Assembly: GCA_025267735.1 (NCBI GenBank)
Contig: CM046297.1
Span: forward strand, 24,330,011-24,394,010
DNA from: Mactra quadrangularis
Taxonomy: Eukaryota; Mollusca; Bivalvia; Venerida; Mactridae
DNA length: 64,000 nucleotides
Direction of reading: 5' to 3'
Part shown: piece by piece, positions 11,907 through 25,800 of the stretch
Numbering within the stretch: position 1 is the first letter of the stretch
Layout: each line of letters opens with the position of its first letter
The notes under the pieces: model-generated
Seen by the model: the letters and a program-made list of their open reading frames with translations, nothing else
The model's database searches: none
Told to the model about the DNA's origin: nothing
Program-made: the position numbers and the translations under genes

Positions 11907-12231
11907 AGAACAACTCGCTATCGTCAGATCTTTTGTTTTACTAGGTGATTCCGAAACATATTAACCCATGTTAAACAAAGGAAGCGGTGTGTAAATATAT
12001 TTATTCAATCATAAGTATTACAAAATCAATGAGATAATCCACTAAATCATTTGGTAAAGGAAACAACATTGGGTAGGTATCTCAAATATTTTCCCTTTCT
12101 ATGAGAATTGTGGTTTAACATTCCTTGGGGAGTTTTGAGGACCAAACTGGGGAAAAAAAGAGTCAGTTTTGTTTGGGGAAGCAGCCTGTATTCGGCTTCT
12201 GCTTAGAAGAGTATTTTGGCCCTGGTCGGTC

Positions 12232-13837
12232 CTATGCCATGCGGCTTTGACCGACTGTTTTTGACCCAATGTTTTAAAAGTTTAATCTATCTTAAGTTTA
12301 TTAAACTGTTTCAAAAATACTAAAGGTAAAAACAAAAATTTAATAAAAGACTATGTTTATACTTTGTTTGAATGATTTATCTTGGTTTTCTATTGTAACT
12401 GTAAGACGAAAAATGTCAAGTATTGATTAAAGGACTAAAACCTCCTACATCCTGCTTGCAAGTATGATGCTCTATCAACAGGGTAACTCAGGCAAGTGAT
12501 TGGTTCAGATTGTTGATCATTTATACTTGCTCAAATGCAATAATGGCTTTGAGTGAGTGTTGACTTAATAGGCAAGTGAACATCATATACAAATAATTGT
12601 ACATCAAACTATACACAGTCTCAATAAAAATAACTCTAAGTTTGTTTGCTTCAATTGTTCTTGGTTAACATTCTGTTTCAGCAGTTATGTCATATAAAAT
12701 GGACAGTTCATCTAACCACTGTTCTTGTGATGCCAAAAACTATTACTAGCCTCCAATCCTTATTAAGTAACTGCCTTCTTCACATAAAATCCATGGTTAT
12801 TACCTAAGATTGAACACAACCATCTTAAGGACTGCTTTTTGAAGACAGAAAGCATGGCAACTTGAGAGCCATGAATGAAGCTGGGTTCACACCCATGAAC
12901 CCCCTTCCCATATTAGTGAGCGGTCACAGATATTTGAAGTTAGCAACCTAAACAACACGGCCACAGAGGCAGGTTTTAATATAGTTTTCATCAAAATATT
13001 CATAAATCTAATAAACATCATGAATCACATAAATTGAACAAAATTTTTGCTATGAAAAGTGGCAAGCTATTGATATTTTTAATAAACACAAGGGAGAATA
13101 TCAAGATGTTTTTAAATGTAAAAAGTTGACATGGGTTTTTTCCCTTTACAAATAATTCACAATTCAAGTCTGTAAAAAAGTTGACATGGGTTACTTCCCT
13201 TTACAAATAATTCAAAATTTATGTCTGTAATATTGTTTTGAATTTAATATATCGCTACATCAGTACATAAATGGATTGAATTTATACATTTGATAACTTA
13301 AAAACTAGAATAAGAAAAGATATTTTTTTAGATTTAAATTTAAGTCAGCCAGACGAATGACAATTAATCTAAGCTAACATAAGCTTATATCATCCACTGA
13401 GGTAAAACTAAAAACAACATGGGAGTGTGGTTTAAGTTAGGTGATTTAGAGGATGTTGTTATTGAGAGGTGGTGGTTAAGAGCTTAGGCACACCTTCATG
13501 ACTATAGTTCCTTGGTTGAGTTTGACTGACCAGGATTGCTAATAAAGTCAGAATGTTTAGATTCAAAGAGGCTAGACAAGTTGTGTTGCAGCTGTGCTAA
13601 ATCACGGTGACTCATTGTCACACGTATTGCAATGATATTGTAGTTGCACAGCTTTATAGAAACCTATTCATTCACATAAACTGACTCCAATTCTGACTCT
13701 CTGAAGCAGTAATAGCAAGTCATACTCAATCGAGAAAGTATGGTCATGAAGGTGTGACTCAGTTGTAACTTGAATGTAACCAGGCTCTAAGGGAGGTAAA
13801 ACTGAAATAATTTTCAAAAAAAGATAGAAAAACTTAC
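12232..13837. other. Downstream or intronic DNA without a recognisable gene
   Basis: A direct duplication (AAAAAGTTGACATGGGTT, about 60 bp apart) sits at 13118-13230. No further exon of the Ig-protein gene could be placed here. Confidence 0.4.
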
Positions 13838-13864
13838 CACACAATGTTTTGGAAGGTAGCACAC
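13838..13864 (-). CDS. Coding exon 24: 27-bp micro-exon, SH3-like C-terminal strand
   Basis: 27 bp, nine codons, 'VCYLPKHCV', phase 0 to 0. The pattern 'x-x-LP-x-x-x-V' matches the final SH3 strands (G-L-F/V-P-S-N-Y-V). Acceptor TTTCAG|GTGT, donor TGTG|GTAAGT. The fit of both sites and of the domain makes it credible despite its size. The next exon is not found. Confidence 0.62.
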
Positions 13865-16800
13865 CTGAAATATTAGAAAATTTATTTTAAAGTTTATATA
13901 ACTTAAAGTAAACAATCATATTAATAGATTTTTCACCAATAAATGAAAATTTAAAAAAAATACATGTATTTTTTGAAATAAAAATTTATGAATGAACCAA
14001 AATTACTGTTTACAATAATTTTAATTATCTAACCAAATTACTGTTTACAATAACTCAATTTGATAATAGAATGAAATGAAATTTTTAATATGCTGAGTAT
14101 GAAGGCTGACTTTCTCACAGGTGATTTTTCTTTCTTTTACATTTAAGTTATATACGTTTCCAAAAAAAAGAATAAGAATTCATAACAATTAACTGCAGCA
14201 AATCTCAGTTTTAAAAAGCTTTTACTCATCTCCACTGAACCTACACAAATACAAAAGCTTACCTTATCATTGACTGGATGATTTCTAGCTAAAATATTTT
14301 GTTTACCAATACAAGCTATAAGATCTACAACACTTCCTTCTCTAAATGTTACAGCATTTAAATTATCAGTATATTGTTTTAACATGGTTAACTTGCGTAA
14401 ATTGTCAGTCTGAAAGTAAAAACATACAAATATTAACAAAGAGTCAAAATTACTCATAAGGGCCATAACTCTTGTCATCTCTCAGTAAGTTATAATTGCT
14501 ATGTCATAAAACACAAACTCATTTTAAAACCATTAAAAAACCATAATATGAAACCTTTGTATCTAAATTATACACATGTTATGTATTATATATATCATAT
14601 AAATTATAATGTCATTTTTAATATTTTTGAGAAATCTTGAATGTCATCTTCCAATTCCATCGAAATCTGCTGTATCCGAAATCATGGATTATCCAAGTTG
14701 TTTTTTCAGTCCCTACAGATTCAGATAATCGAGATTTAACTATACTTACGTTGACTTCAGATATTTCTAAATCTATAGTTGGTGGTCTATTCAATTCTAC
14801 AAGTTGTTCTTCACATACAGGAGGGAATATTGGTTCACAATATACTTCATTGCCTGGAAATGTATTAACACAAACTTATTAGTAGTTTGTAACATATGAT
14901 ATACATTAACAGGGCTCGACATAATTTTTGACATGGATTGTGTTAGCAATTCAGGTCTTAGTAAGCGACATATTTTGAAACGCACCAAAAAATGTCGTGG
15001 ACATAGACATTTGACAGTCATGCGCAGTTAGATTCAGCACAGCGGTATGCTGTTAGGTTGAATCAATACCCGGCCACGCGTGAATAAATAGTCCCATTGA
15101 TAACAATATTTGACAGTATCAAGCAGTCTTGTTGTTTACTCACAATACATAAAAATATCTTTGTTAATTCCGTTTAAACAGTTTCAATAAGGAACCGACA
15201 TTCTTCCGCTAAAATATTGATAACAAGTCATTTTCCATAATTTTTCCAGTTAGTACAAACCCTGTTACTTGTCCACCAACAAGTAGAGTGGAAATATTTA
15301 CTTGTCCATGTACTTAATGTATGAATTAGTGAAGTAACCCATAGGAATTCCATACCCCTGCCTATTTTTGCCAAAAAAAATATTTCGATAAAGCACTCAC
15401 CTTCTCTTTGCACTTTAACAACTCTCTGTACAAAGCCACCATCATTATCAACTCTACAAACAATTTCATTACAATTGATTAAAGTCATAGAATTACAAGG
15501 ACGTAACCAATGGTAACCATCGTGTGTATAGACATCCCATAATGCATCTGTTTGTAATGCTTCACCTTCGTGATACCATGTGACTTCAGGCTCAGGAAAA
15601 CCTAAAATGTAAAATGAGTAGAGCAGAATTAGTGAGATGATGCATATTTTTGTAGTAATAATCGAGCAGAAATAATAGTCATTTTTTTCAAAAATCAATT
15701 CTGTACTTTCAACTCTGTATGTGTGAGGAATCCAATACAATGAAGTCCATAGAGGACAATGCAGTTTCAACTTTTGCACTTTTCTATTCTCTTTAAATCA
15801 AATACAAAAAAACAAAACATTTTTAATACTTATTTCAATTTTTTATTTCTAGTGTCACGGTACTTACCTGTTCACATTTTGGGGAAGGATATGAAAGTGG
15901 CCAGATAGCTCAGTTGGCAAAGTACTCGCCTTGTAAGCAAGGGGTCCTAGGTTTGCCTGTCACATTCTCAGCAGCCCTACAAAAACAACTAACCTTTGAT
16001 TTATGATTCAAAACACATAATAGTATTTAACCAAAAAACGATGACTAAAACACTATCTACCTGTGACAGCACATTTCAATGATAATCTTCTACCAAATTT
16101 AACATCAACAGTAGGTTCAGCAACAAATTTAGGTTCTTCTATCACCTCCCTGAAAACATACAAAAATACTGAATAGATAATTAAGAAATAGTATGACTTT
16201 GTTTCACATATCACAGGTTTAGCACAAAACTGTCGTAACTTGCTCTTTTCTTAAATTGAGTTATGACTGTTTTCCGCTTAACCTGCAATACATAATTTTT
16301 ACATAATACATAACAGTTTTTTTATCAATGATTTTCAATATGAAAGAGGCAGTTAACTGTTTAAAATCGGTATTTTATACTTTTTTATGTTGTAGTAAAA
16401 GCCCTCTGGTTGCAGTAATCCCCCTTCCATAGTCTTGCTCAAATAAAATCTTCTGTATCCTTTCTCAGGTGAATCATATCAAAATATAAGGCCAAGACTG
16501 AATGACTTGCTTACCTCTACATAAAGAGCATTCTTACATGTTTTTTGAAAGATTAATCATTCAATTTTTTTGTACATATAAAAAGACATTATAAGTAGAT
16601 GCAGTTGTAGGCTATAGTGATTATTCCAAGACACAGAAAAGGGCAGGGAGTCAGATAAAAGGGACAGGGCATAGCTGAGGGTAAATGTCTTAAATGTACT
16701 ATTACTGCATAGAAATAGGCTAACAATGGGCAGGGAAGAGAGAAAAGGGCAGGGTGCATTGCCAGCTATTCTGCTTAGAAATCACTAAGACTATATACCC

Positions 16801-19800
16801 TGTATTAAAACATACTTCTCCAATTTTAAAATTAAAAAACAAACACCTACATCTGATATTCAGATGCAACATCCACAGTAATCTCCCCTTGATTTGGGCC
16901 ATTTTCTTTAAATCTAACAGCATAGATTCCAGCATCTAATACTGAGGCTCTAGATACTAATACTGTTAATAGATCATCAGTGATCTCCATCTGGGTATTC
17001 TCATCTTGTAAAAGTTTACTTCCATCTTTGTATACATTGATTGAATCAGTACTAGCTCCTACAACAAGAAATAAGAATTTTTAATATTTTATGTTTGTTT
17101 CAGTACTGGTTCTTGAAAATGAAAAAATGAGTTTCAGCAATTGATGTTTGTTTATTTATTAAGTTTAACACCATCAACAGTTTTAGATTTTTCAGACACC
17201 AGGGGCGAGTTGCCTAAGCAAATTGCTGCTTTGTGCCCAGGTATCCTTAACTTGAAATCAGACACTCATTCCTTTTGTTGTACCAGGGCACAAAGCGATA
17301 CATAGCGATATGCTTAGGCAAATCACCCCAGCTTTTAAGACTCCTTTTCTGAATATAACTTGCCAACCACTCCACTGACAGCTCAATACTAAACGATTGT
17401 CATGATTTCAGAAGCTTTTACATAAAAAAGAAATACATGTATATAAAGACAAAAAACTTTCATCTATGCATTATCAACTACAAATGTAAGTCATGGACAG
17501 TCTTATTATTTTATGGGAAAATGACTTTGCTCTTATTGATCTTAAAGAACAAAAGTGCAACTAAATTCACAATCTTTGATCAAATATTAAGTCTTAAATA
17601 ATTAATCAAACTAAAAAAGCACTATCATAGCTCATGCTAAAGTACTAAATGAAAAAAAAGACCTATACTGAAATTGTGCACTTTTTAAAATAAAAAAACA
17701 AACTCACCATCAATTTGCCATTCAAGAAGAAATGGTTCACCAACTTTAACAAATATATTTTCATCATCACCAGAGACTTCAGTAAGGAAACCTTCAGACT
17801 GGACCTTACCACTATCAACTTCATCAACATCAACTTTAACAAGAGCCATTGAGTCATCAGTTACCAAACCTTCTTCATTTTCTACAGTTAATTCAGGTAT
17901 TTTCTGTTCAACTTTCTTAACTTCATCTTTTTTAACTTCTTCAGTCACTTCTGGTCTGGCTTCTTCAGTCACTGGTTCTTTCTTTTCATCAAATACAACT
18001 TCAGTTTGTTCTTTCTTCACTTGCACTTTATCCATTTCTTCACTAACTGGTTCCGGCTCTTTGACTGGTTCTTTTTCCTTAACTTCTTTGGCTTTTTCAT
18101 CTTTTTTCTCAGCCAGTTTGTCCACAGGGGCAGCAGCTTCAACCTTTTCCTTCACTTCTTGAGTCATTTCTTCTTGTACTTCTGTTGCCTTAGGTTTCTT
18201 GTCTTCTTCAGGTGTTTTAGGCAGTTTAACTTCAGCTTTGTTTTTCTTAGCTTCTTGCTTATCCATAGACTCTTCAATGACAACATCTTCACTGAAAAAA
18301 GAAACATGAAAAATACAAATAACGCTTTATTATTGGGTTTAACACAAACTATGATCATTTTATGGTAGCCAGCTTATCTTGTTCAGCTGTCCTGGACCTT
18401 TGTCTACAATCAGTACTCACTTACCCTTCCAATAAGCTGGTAATTTCTCCATATACCTTAATAACAAAGAAAATTGACATTATTGTTGAATTTTCATGCA
18501 AGGATATAACCAGCCCATGTGAGACTGGAACCAAGGTGTAGCCTACTGCACAACATGTATAACGTCTTCTTTCTTGTCATCATCATCATCATCCAGTTTA
18601 GTTTAAACAGGTTGTTGATTATTCCTTTGCAAGGGTGAGGCCTGTCTCTTGTCTGGAGTGAAGTCTCCCTCATCCACGATTGGCGGTCTTGAGGGTTGGT
18701 GTCATCCATTTTTGGTACCAGCCAATCAGGCTTAACCAGGTCTTCCCAGGTTAGCTTTGGTCTGCCTCTGCCCCAATGTGCAGTGACGTTAAAGTCTCTG
18801 ACGTGGGAGATCCAGCTTGTGCCACGTTCTACGCGACCAAACCATGTATGGATCAAAATAAGAATTCAAAATGCCTTAAAATATGTCCCCAGATTTGTTA
18901 ATATTACTTTACTTCTATTAGTATCTATATCTAGATGACTTAACAAACTTGTACAAAGTTCTATACCCCAATTCATTGTTATTACCTTCATGCATTAGAC
19001 TCTCACAGCACATTTTTTCATAAGACTTTAGATAAAACATTAACAGAAAAAACTGCCTGAAAGTCTTACCTGACTTGTTGTGATGCAGCAACATTGACAC
19101 TGATCTGACCAAAGCTGACATTGGAATCATCAAATCTGATAGAATATACAGCACCATCTTCTACTGTAGCATTACTGATGTTTAATATACATGTGTCATT
19201 TTGTATGTTAACATTCTCACTTACTGCTGTCTTCAGGTACTTGGTACCATCTTTATATATACATGCATTTGTCCAATCAGCAGCTGAAAAATAGATTTAC
19301 AAGCATTAATATGTTACAAATTTTATTTCTTTAGGTTAATGGTCCACAGACACAAAAAGTGCCACCAAAGTCAGTCGAAAATGGCCGTTAGGGGAACCGA
19401 ACTAAAAAGGTATAATACAAGAAATGTAATGTGGAAACACATTAAAGCCAGATTCAACAATTTTAATGCAAAAATTACAAAGGGAAATAATTCATAATAA
19501 AGGCAGGTAGAGTTGTTGTCACTTTCTAATTCTGTTCATCATGTTATCATTGTATGGAGTTTCATAAAGATCTGACAATAAATGGCAGAAATATTTGGTA
19601 TATTTAAAACTTTAACGCAATTGGTAACGACACCAGACGCCTGACCACCCATGTTTCGCCAAACTATTAGCCGAATTTTTTTGTTGAAAAATCCAGCTGA
19701 AAATCAGTCATATTGTGAAGGTCAGTCATACTACTCTTGACTAAAGCCTATGACCTAGTACTAACTGCACAATACCTAGCCAATGGCCAAAAACTTGATA

Positions 19801-22800
19801 CGGAAGTAGCAAGTGGTATTTAAATACTGTAGAAAATATTTCATAACCAAACTCCACAAAGGTATGTAGGTACCACCCAGAGAAATCAAACCAACAAGCT
19901 CTCCATTCAATGTCAGACATGCTACATACTGACCTACTCTAAGGAAGGTACTAAAACAACTTACCAGACATTTTCCAAGTCAAGCTCACACTGTCACCTT
20001 CGTTAACATTATAACTTGTATTGTCAGCACCCACTGTGAAACCAGTTGCTGTGTCTTGTTTGCTTGAAGTATCGATATCAGCACTGATGACCACCTCTTG
20101 TTTAACTGTCTTCTCCTCAGTTTTAACTGCTTTACTTTCAACATCAACTTCAGCTTTGACTTCAAGTCCATCTTGTTGATCTTTTGCTGATTTAGAGGTA
20201 TCAACTTCAGCACTAATGGTTGGCTCTTGTTCTGGTTTTTTGTCTTCAGATTTAGTTGCTTTACCATCAACATCAACTTCAGCCTTAATTTCAAGGCCAC
20301 CTTGTTGATCTTTTGCTGATTTAGAGGTATCAACTTCAGCACTAATGGTTGGCTCTTGTTCTGGTTTCTTTTCCTCAAGTTCTGTTGTTTTACTATCAAC
20401 TTCAGCCTTGATTTCAAGTCCAGCTTGTTGATCTTTTGCTGATTTAGAGGTATCAACTTCAGCACTAATGGTTGGCTCTTGTGCTGGTTTCTTTTCCTCA
20501 GCTTTCGTTGTTTTACTATCAACATCGACTTTAGCTTTGACTTCAAGTCCAGCTTGTTGATCTTTTGCTGATTTAGAGGTATCAACTTCAGCACTAATGG
20601 TTGGCTCTTGTGCTGGTTTCTTTTCCTCAGCTTTCGTTGTTTTACTATCAACATCAACTTCAGCTTTGACTTCAAGTCCAGCTTGTTGATCTTTTGCTGA
20701 TTTAGAGGTATCAACTTCAGCACTGATGGTTGGCTCTTGTTCTGGTTTCTTGTCTTCAGCTTTAGATGATGAACTATCAGTCTCAACTTCAACAGTAAGT
20801 TTAGGTTCATCAACTGGTTTCTTGTCAGCTTCAGTTTTGGATACATCAGTTTCAACACTAATAGCAGCTTCTTGAACTTCAGTCTTCTCATCAACTTGGG
20901 AAGCAGATGTGTCAACCTCAGCACTGATCTTAAGGCCATCTTCTTTACCAGTCTTAGTGGCATCGACATCAGCTTCAGCAGATGCAGTAAGTTTGCTGTC
21001 GGCTGAAGTAGCTACATTAACAACGACTTCACCGACAGCTTCATCACTGTTATCAAGTTTTATAGTATAATCGCCATCATCTGTGATAGTAGCATTATCA
21101 ACATAGTATGTACAGACATCATCAGTGATACTGATACGTCTTTTAGCATCAGGGACAACTTTCTCACAATCTTTAAGCACATCTACACTGGTCCAGCCAG
21201 TACCTATAAGAAAATAAGATATTTTCATATGAGAATCTAATTGTTCATGTCTATTTGATTAACTTAGTAGAAGTCATATAAACTTAAATAATATGAATCA
21301 AGGTTGATTTTTTTTCTAAAGTTTAAGTTTTAAAGTTTAACAGTTTGTATTATCCATTGATTAAAGTACTGAAGGCACTGACTTTGTTTAGGTTTGCCAA
21401 GTTTTTGTGGATTTCCATATTATTCCCTACATTATGCTAAATGGATGTTTATTATATAATGACAAGTTGATAATAAATAAATGGCGCACAACCATAGTAT
21501 GTGAACAGATTAAAAAAGCCAAAGAGCAACTAAATGTAGAAAAAGGTTAGTGTTGGATGATATGTATTAAAGCTACACTGTTATTTATTTATACTCAAAC
21601 ATATAAAAATGATAAATTGACAAATACATGTACACTATTACTGATGTATGGAACCAGAAAATAGCAATATCACATCAAAACTACTGTCACTCTTTGTTTA
21701 ATACATCACAGATACTCACCAGTAATTTTCCATTTAATTTGAAATGATTCTCCTTCCACTACTTGAACATTTCTTTTGTCCATTAAAACATAAGCTGTAG
21801 GTTTTTGATCTTCTTTCGTTGGTTTACTGTAAGAGAAATTGTTAGTGACAGCATTTAAATAGTCCATTTGCAGTACAAACTTTTTTGCATGATTAAGTTA
21901 AGTGTTGTATAGCTTATCTATAAGGTTGTGCATATTTTTGTATCCTTAAATGGAAATAGCCTAACTACAGGGTAGTTTTCCCATACACCAGTTGATTTAA
22001 ATAAAGCATTCCAATCTAAGATTTCATAAAGAGTGTACTGATGCCTAAAGCCTCCCCCATGCTAAGTACACACTAACCTCTTCCCTACTAGATCTATCTT
22101 AAACCTTGTAACACAGAGCTAATTCCAACAGGAATTTGCTGCCTAGCACTTTGTTTTTACACAAAAATGAATAATTATGCAATATCAAATTGAGGTTGTC
22201 TACCCCTGAAATAGTGGTTTTAGGCTGTTATTACATTGAAATATGGGTGAAGCCCTTGCAAGCAATATGCTTAGTAAACCTGACCCATCATTATGAGTAA
22301 AGCCTTAGCTAGTGATATGTTCAAGAAACTGCACAATATTTACCTTCTTTCTTCAGTTATAACATCAACAAATACTTCTCCTTGTTTTTGTTCAGAGTTT
22401 TCAAACATTACACTATATATAGCAGTATCCGACTGTCTGGCAGATTTTATAGTTAATGTACAAATATCATCTATAACTTGTAATTGTTTACTATCATCTG
22501 TGATCACTAGTTTATCGTTATCTTTGTAGATACTAGCTGTAGCCCATTCAGCACCTGAAATGTTCATTAAAGGGAGATAATTAATACCTTAATATATTTT
22601 TTAAAATATTTTATAAACATTCATATGACATTGTTAACTATTTGTAGATAATATAAATGTTTTGTGAGAAGGATATGCATGCATATTTATGCCACACGTT
22701 GAGTGCCAAATGTCACAGGGTGAGAAAAATATGCAGCCTGACTAGGACTCAAACCTGGAACGCCTCCTTTACAAGGCAAATGCTTTCTGGGCTGAGCTAT

Positions 22801-25800
22801 TCGGCTGTTAACATATCCTTCTCCTCATAATGTGAACAGGTAAGTACCAAAACATAAGCATTGCAAGGAATTGTTGCTAAAATTTTATTACTGTGAAGGG
22901 TAATATGTTTTGCTGGAAAGTTATAAGATTAAGTACTGAGCTATTTGATAATAAATCAGCATTAGAATGAAGATACACTTACCAGTTACTTTCCATTTCA
23001 AGTCAAATGATTCACCTTGTTTAACATCAATATTTCTTGTGTCCATTAAAGCATAAGCTACTGCTTCCAACTCTTCTGATTTACCACTAGAATTATTTTT
23101 ATTGAATTAATATTAAATCAATGTTGAAAACAAGGAGAAGGTATGACTCAAAGGTAGTGTCATATGATGCACTTGTATATATTATGAATTTTTATAGCTA
23201 TCATTGTTTGGTTTATCACCCATGCAAAACCCATCCTGCTGCTTTCTAGAGCAGGAGACTTTCTTCTAATTTAGCACTAACTTTATTATATATGCTTAGT
23301 TTTTAAATTAAAAGTGCTTAGTTTTTACATAAAAGTACAAGCAATGGTACAGTAGAATTAAATAGTGCTGAATTTGTAAAAATTCATCCTTGAGCTTAAA
23401 TAAAATTTAAAAAAAGCTCTAAAGTCTGTTTCCTGGTCCACCCAGCATTGAGCTATTAATTTAGGATAAAGTTTCTAGCTCATGAAAACAACCAGGTAGG
23501 TTTTTTATATAATCCAAACTAATACAGAGCTGGCTATCCAAATCATTTTTATCCAAATACAAATATTTTCTTAGCTTAAATAAATAATTCACCAGATTGC
23601 ACAAAAAAGACATAAGTTTACACTACATTTTTTTCTAAAATAGATAAGTATGCTACCTTTGTTCATCAACAGATACAGCCACAGTGATCTCTCCTTGTTG
23701 TGTATTATCATGTTTTATAGAGTAAACACTAGTGTCTGATACTGAAGCTTTATCAATACACAGTTTACAGACATCATCTTTGATTGTTATATGAACATTG
23801 TCATCAGTTATCACAGAAACATCACCCTTGTATACATTCTCAGCAGTGACACTTATACCTAAAAATAAAAACAAGTTTGTTGATATATCCTCCGAGGTCC
23901 TATTTTCGTCCCTGTCCTCATTTTGTCACCATTTTTGTTTTGGTTGAGATACAGTGAGATTTCAACAGGTTTGTGTGAGTTGCCGCGGGAAAAATGATTC
24001 TATGCATAGTATTTAACGCTTGAGTGATTTCAAGTGCAAATAAGCAGTAGCAATTATCAATTCCTCGTGTTTTAACTTATTTCATTTTGAATCCTTAGGG
24101 TGACGAAATATGGACAATGGAGAATAACTACATTTTTTATGCATATGTATTGTTTTTATTTAGATAAAACATAATTAAAAGCACCAGAATTTTAGAATTT
24201 CTAGTATTAGATTGGGGTTTCCACATACTATGTTTGCCATTTTGACAGTTAAGTGGAATTTGTTACCTGGACTGTGATTGGGCAATTCTATGTGAGTTAT
24301 CTCATTAATATTCTTAATCAAAGATCAGCTAAATGTCCTGCAAGTTTGTTTGATGTAAAAATAAGCAAGTATGAGAGCGAAGAATTAAAGATCTGTGGTG
24401 CTTTTCACAAACATTTTTACAAAAAAATATTTGTAAGCAAAAAAAAAAGAAACAGTAATAATACGCTCAATTTTTTATGCATCAATTCCAAATATTGTAT
24501 AATTGTGTAGAATAGTGTATACCTTTTGAATATCATATCATACATTGTAGTTATGCTTATTATCCACCTGACTTTGAACTGCTAATAATATGAAATTGAC
24601 TTATGAGAATTTTTTTCATAATTTTTGTGTGAAAAGGTGCACTGGTTTTAATCAAATTATCTGGTGATTGACCTGGTTTGGTGAGTATGCAGTGTAATAA
24701 TATGATTGCCAACAAACTACTTACCACTGATGTTCCATTTTAATTCAATGATTTCACCTTCTTTAACATCAACATTGCTGACAAATGCTGTAATTGTAGG
24801 CTTTTTCTTTTTAGGGAAACTGTAAACATAAACAAGGAGGCAAAATTTTAAATAAAAATGAGAGGGATTGGCAAATAGGTTGATGTTTGACTGGTAACCA
24901 TTAGACCAAAATTTCACATAAAAAGGAGACAGAGCGGCCCAGAAGTTGCAATATTGTAATGGTAATCATTACACAGCCACCTTTATGTTGGTTCTAATCA
25001 CATTAAAACCCACCTTGTTGTTTCCTTGAGCAAGAAACGTGATTCTTCTAGCTCATTACGGGAGATCAGGAAACAGACTTGACAGAGGTTATTTAAAGTT
25101 GTAACAACTCGCTTTAAATTACAACCAAAATGAATTAGAACAAACTATATACAAGTTCAAGGCTAATTAATCAAGCATCCTTAGAGTATTGGCCTGATAG
25201 TTAAACTCATTAGAGCTAATAAAATTTCTAACCAGGATTGGTATAGACCAATTCCAACTTGCAGCAAAATAAACTATTTCCATGAAAATTTGGTATTAAA
25301 TAATGAGTTTTCTCAGCAGAATAGGGGGTGTCACCTGGTAGGCAAATTATAGCAAAGAAAATGGTCTAAGAAAGCTAGTTTTGTGAGTTGGCTGTTTTAC
25401 CTGACCTACATGTAATGAAATTGGGATAATAGGCCTAAACACACTTAAATTAAAATCATTTGTAACAATTAGACTACAATGTATTACCTTCGTTTACCAG
25501 TCACAGACACAGAGACTTGACCAAGTACACATCCAGTATCAGGTATATTGACACCATATATGGCAGCATCTGTGAGTGTGGCTTTATATATAGTTAATGT
25601 ACATACATCTTTCTTTACTTTTATCTTTATTCTATCACTGGATTTTAATTCTTCACCATCTTTGGTAAGATGTAAACTGCTCCATGACATACCTGTATAA
25701 TTAAAGTAAGATCAGTAATCTAAAGTTTTAAAACTACCTGTTCAGAGATTGTGTTAACTTTTATCAATTATAACATTACCAGACATTCCGAAAAGTGTTT

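Larger units (their letters stand above)
10890..12231. mobile_element. Possible composite element with short inverted ends
   Basis: GTCGGCAGGGCCAAAACA on the left and TATTTTGGCCCTGGTCGGT on the right are inverted. GGGGAA-rich stretches lie just inside both. The palindromes at 11013-11165 and 11857-11906 fall between them and may be later insertions. No transposase seen. Confidence 0.35.

Noticed and set aside
14143..14478. 111-codon minus-strand open frame taken as a whole
   Set aside because: Only 14263-14409 is flanked by proper splice sites and has SH3-like content; the rest is intron read-through.
15890..15965. tRNA-Thr gene (loop CTTGTAA)
   Set aside because: T-arm sequence is degenerate and the leader is shared with a second copy at 22690-22853, so it is a SINE head.
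18494..18856. Independent 120-codon gene on the minus strand
   Set aside because: The content matches the tail of a LINE reverse-transcriptase ORF and runs into a (GAT)n tail.
19986..20969. 327-codon minus-strand open frame overlapping coding exon 16
   Set aside because: Shifted-frame shadow of the 129-bp repeat. The other frame continues into Ig halves at both ends and fits the splice phases.
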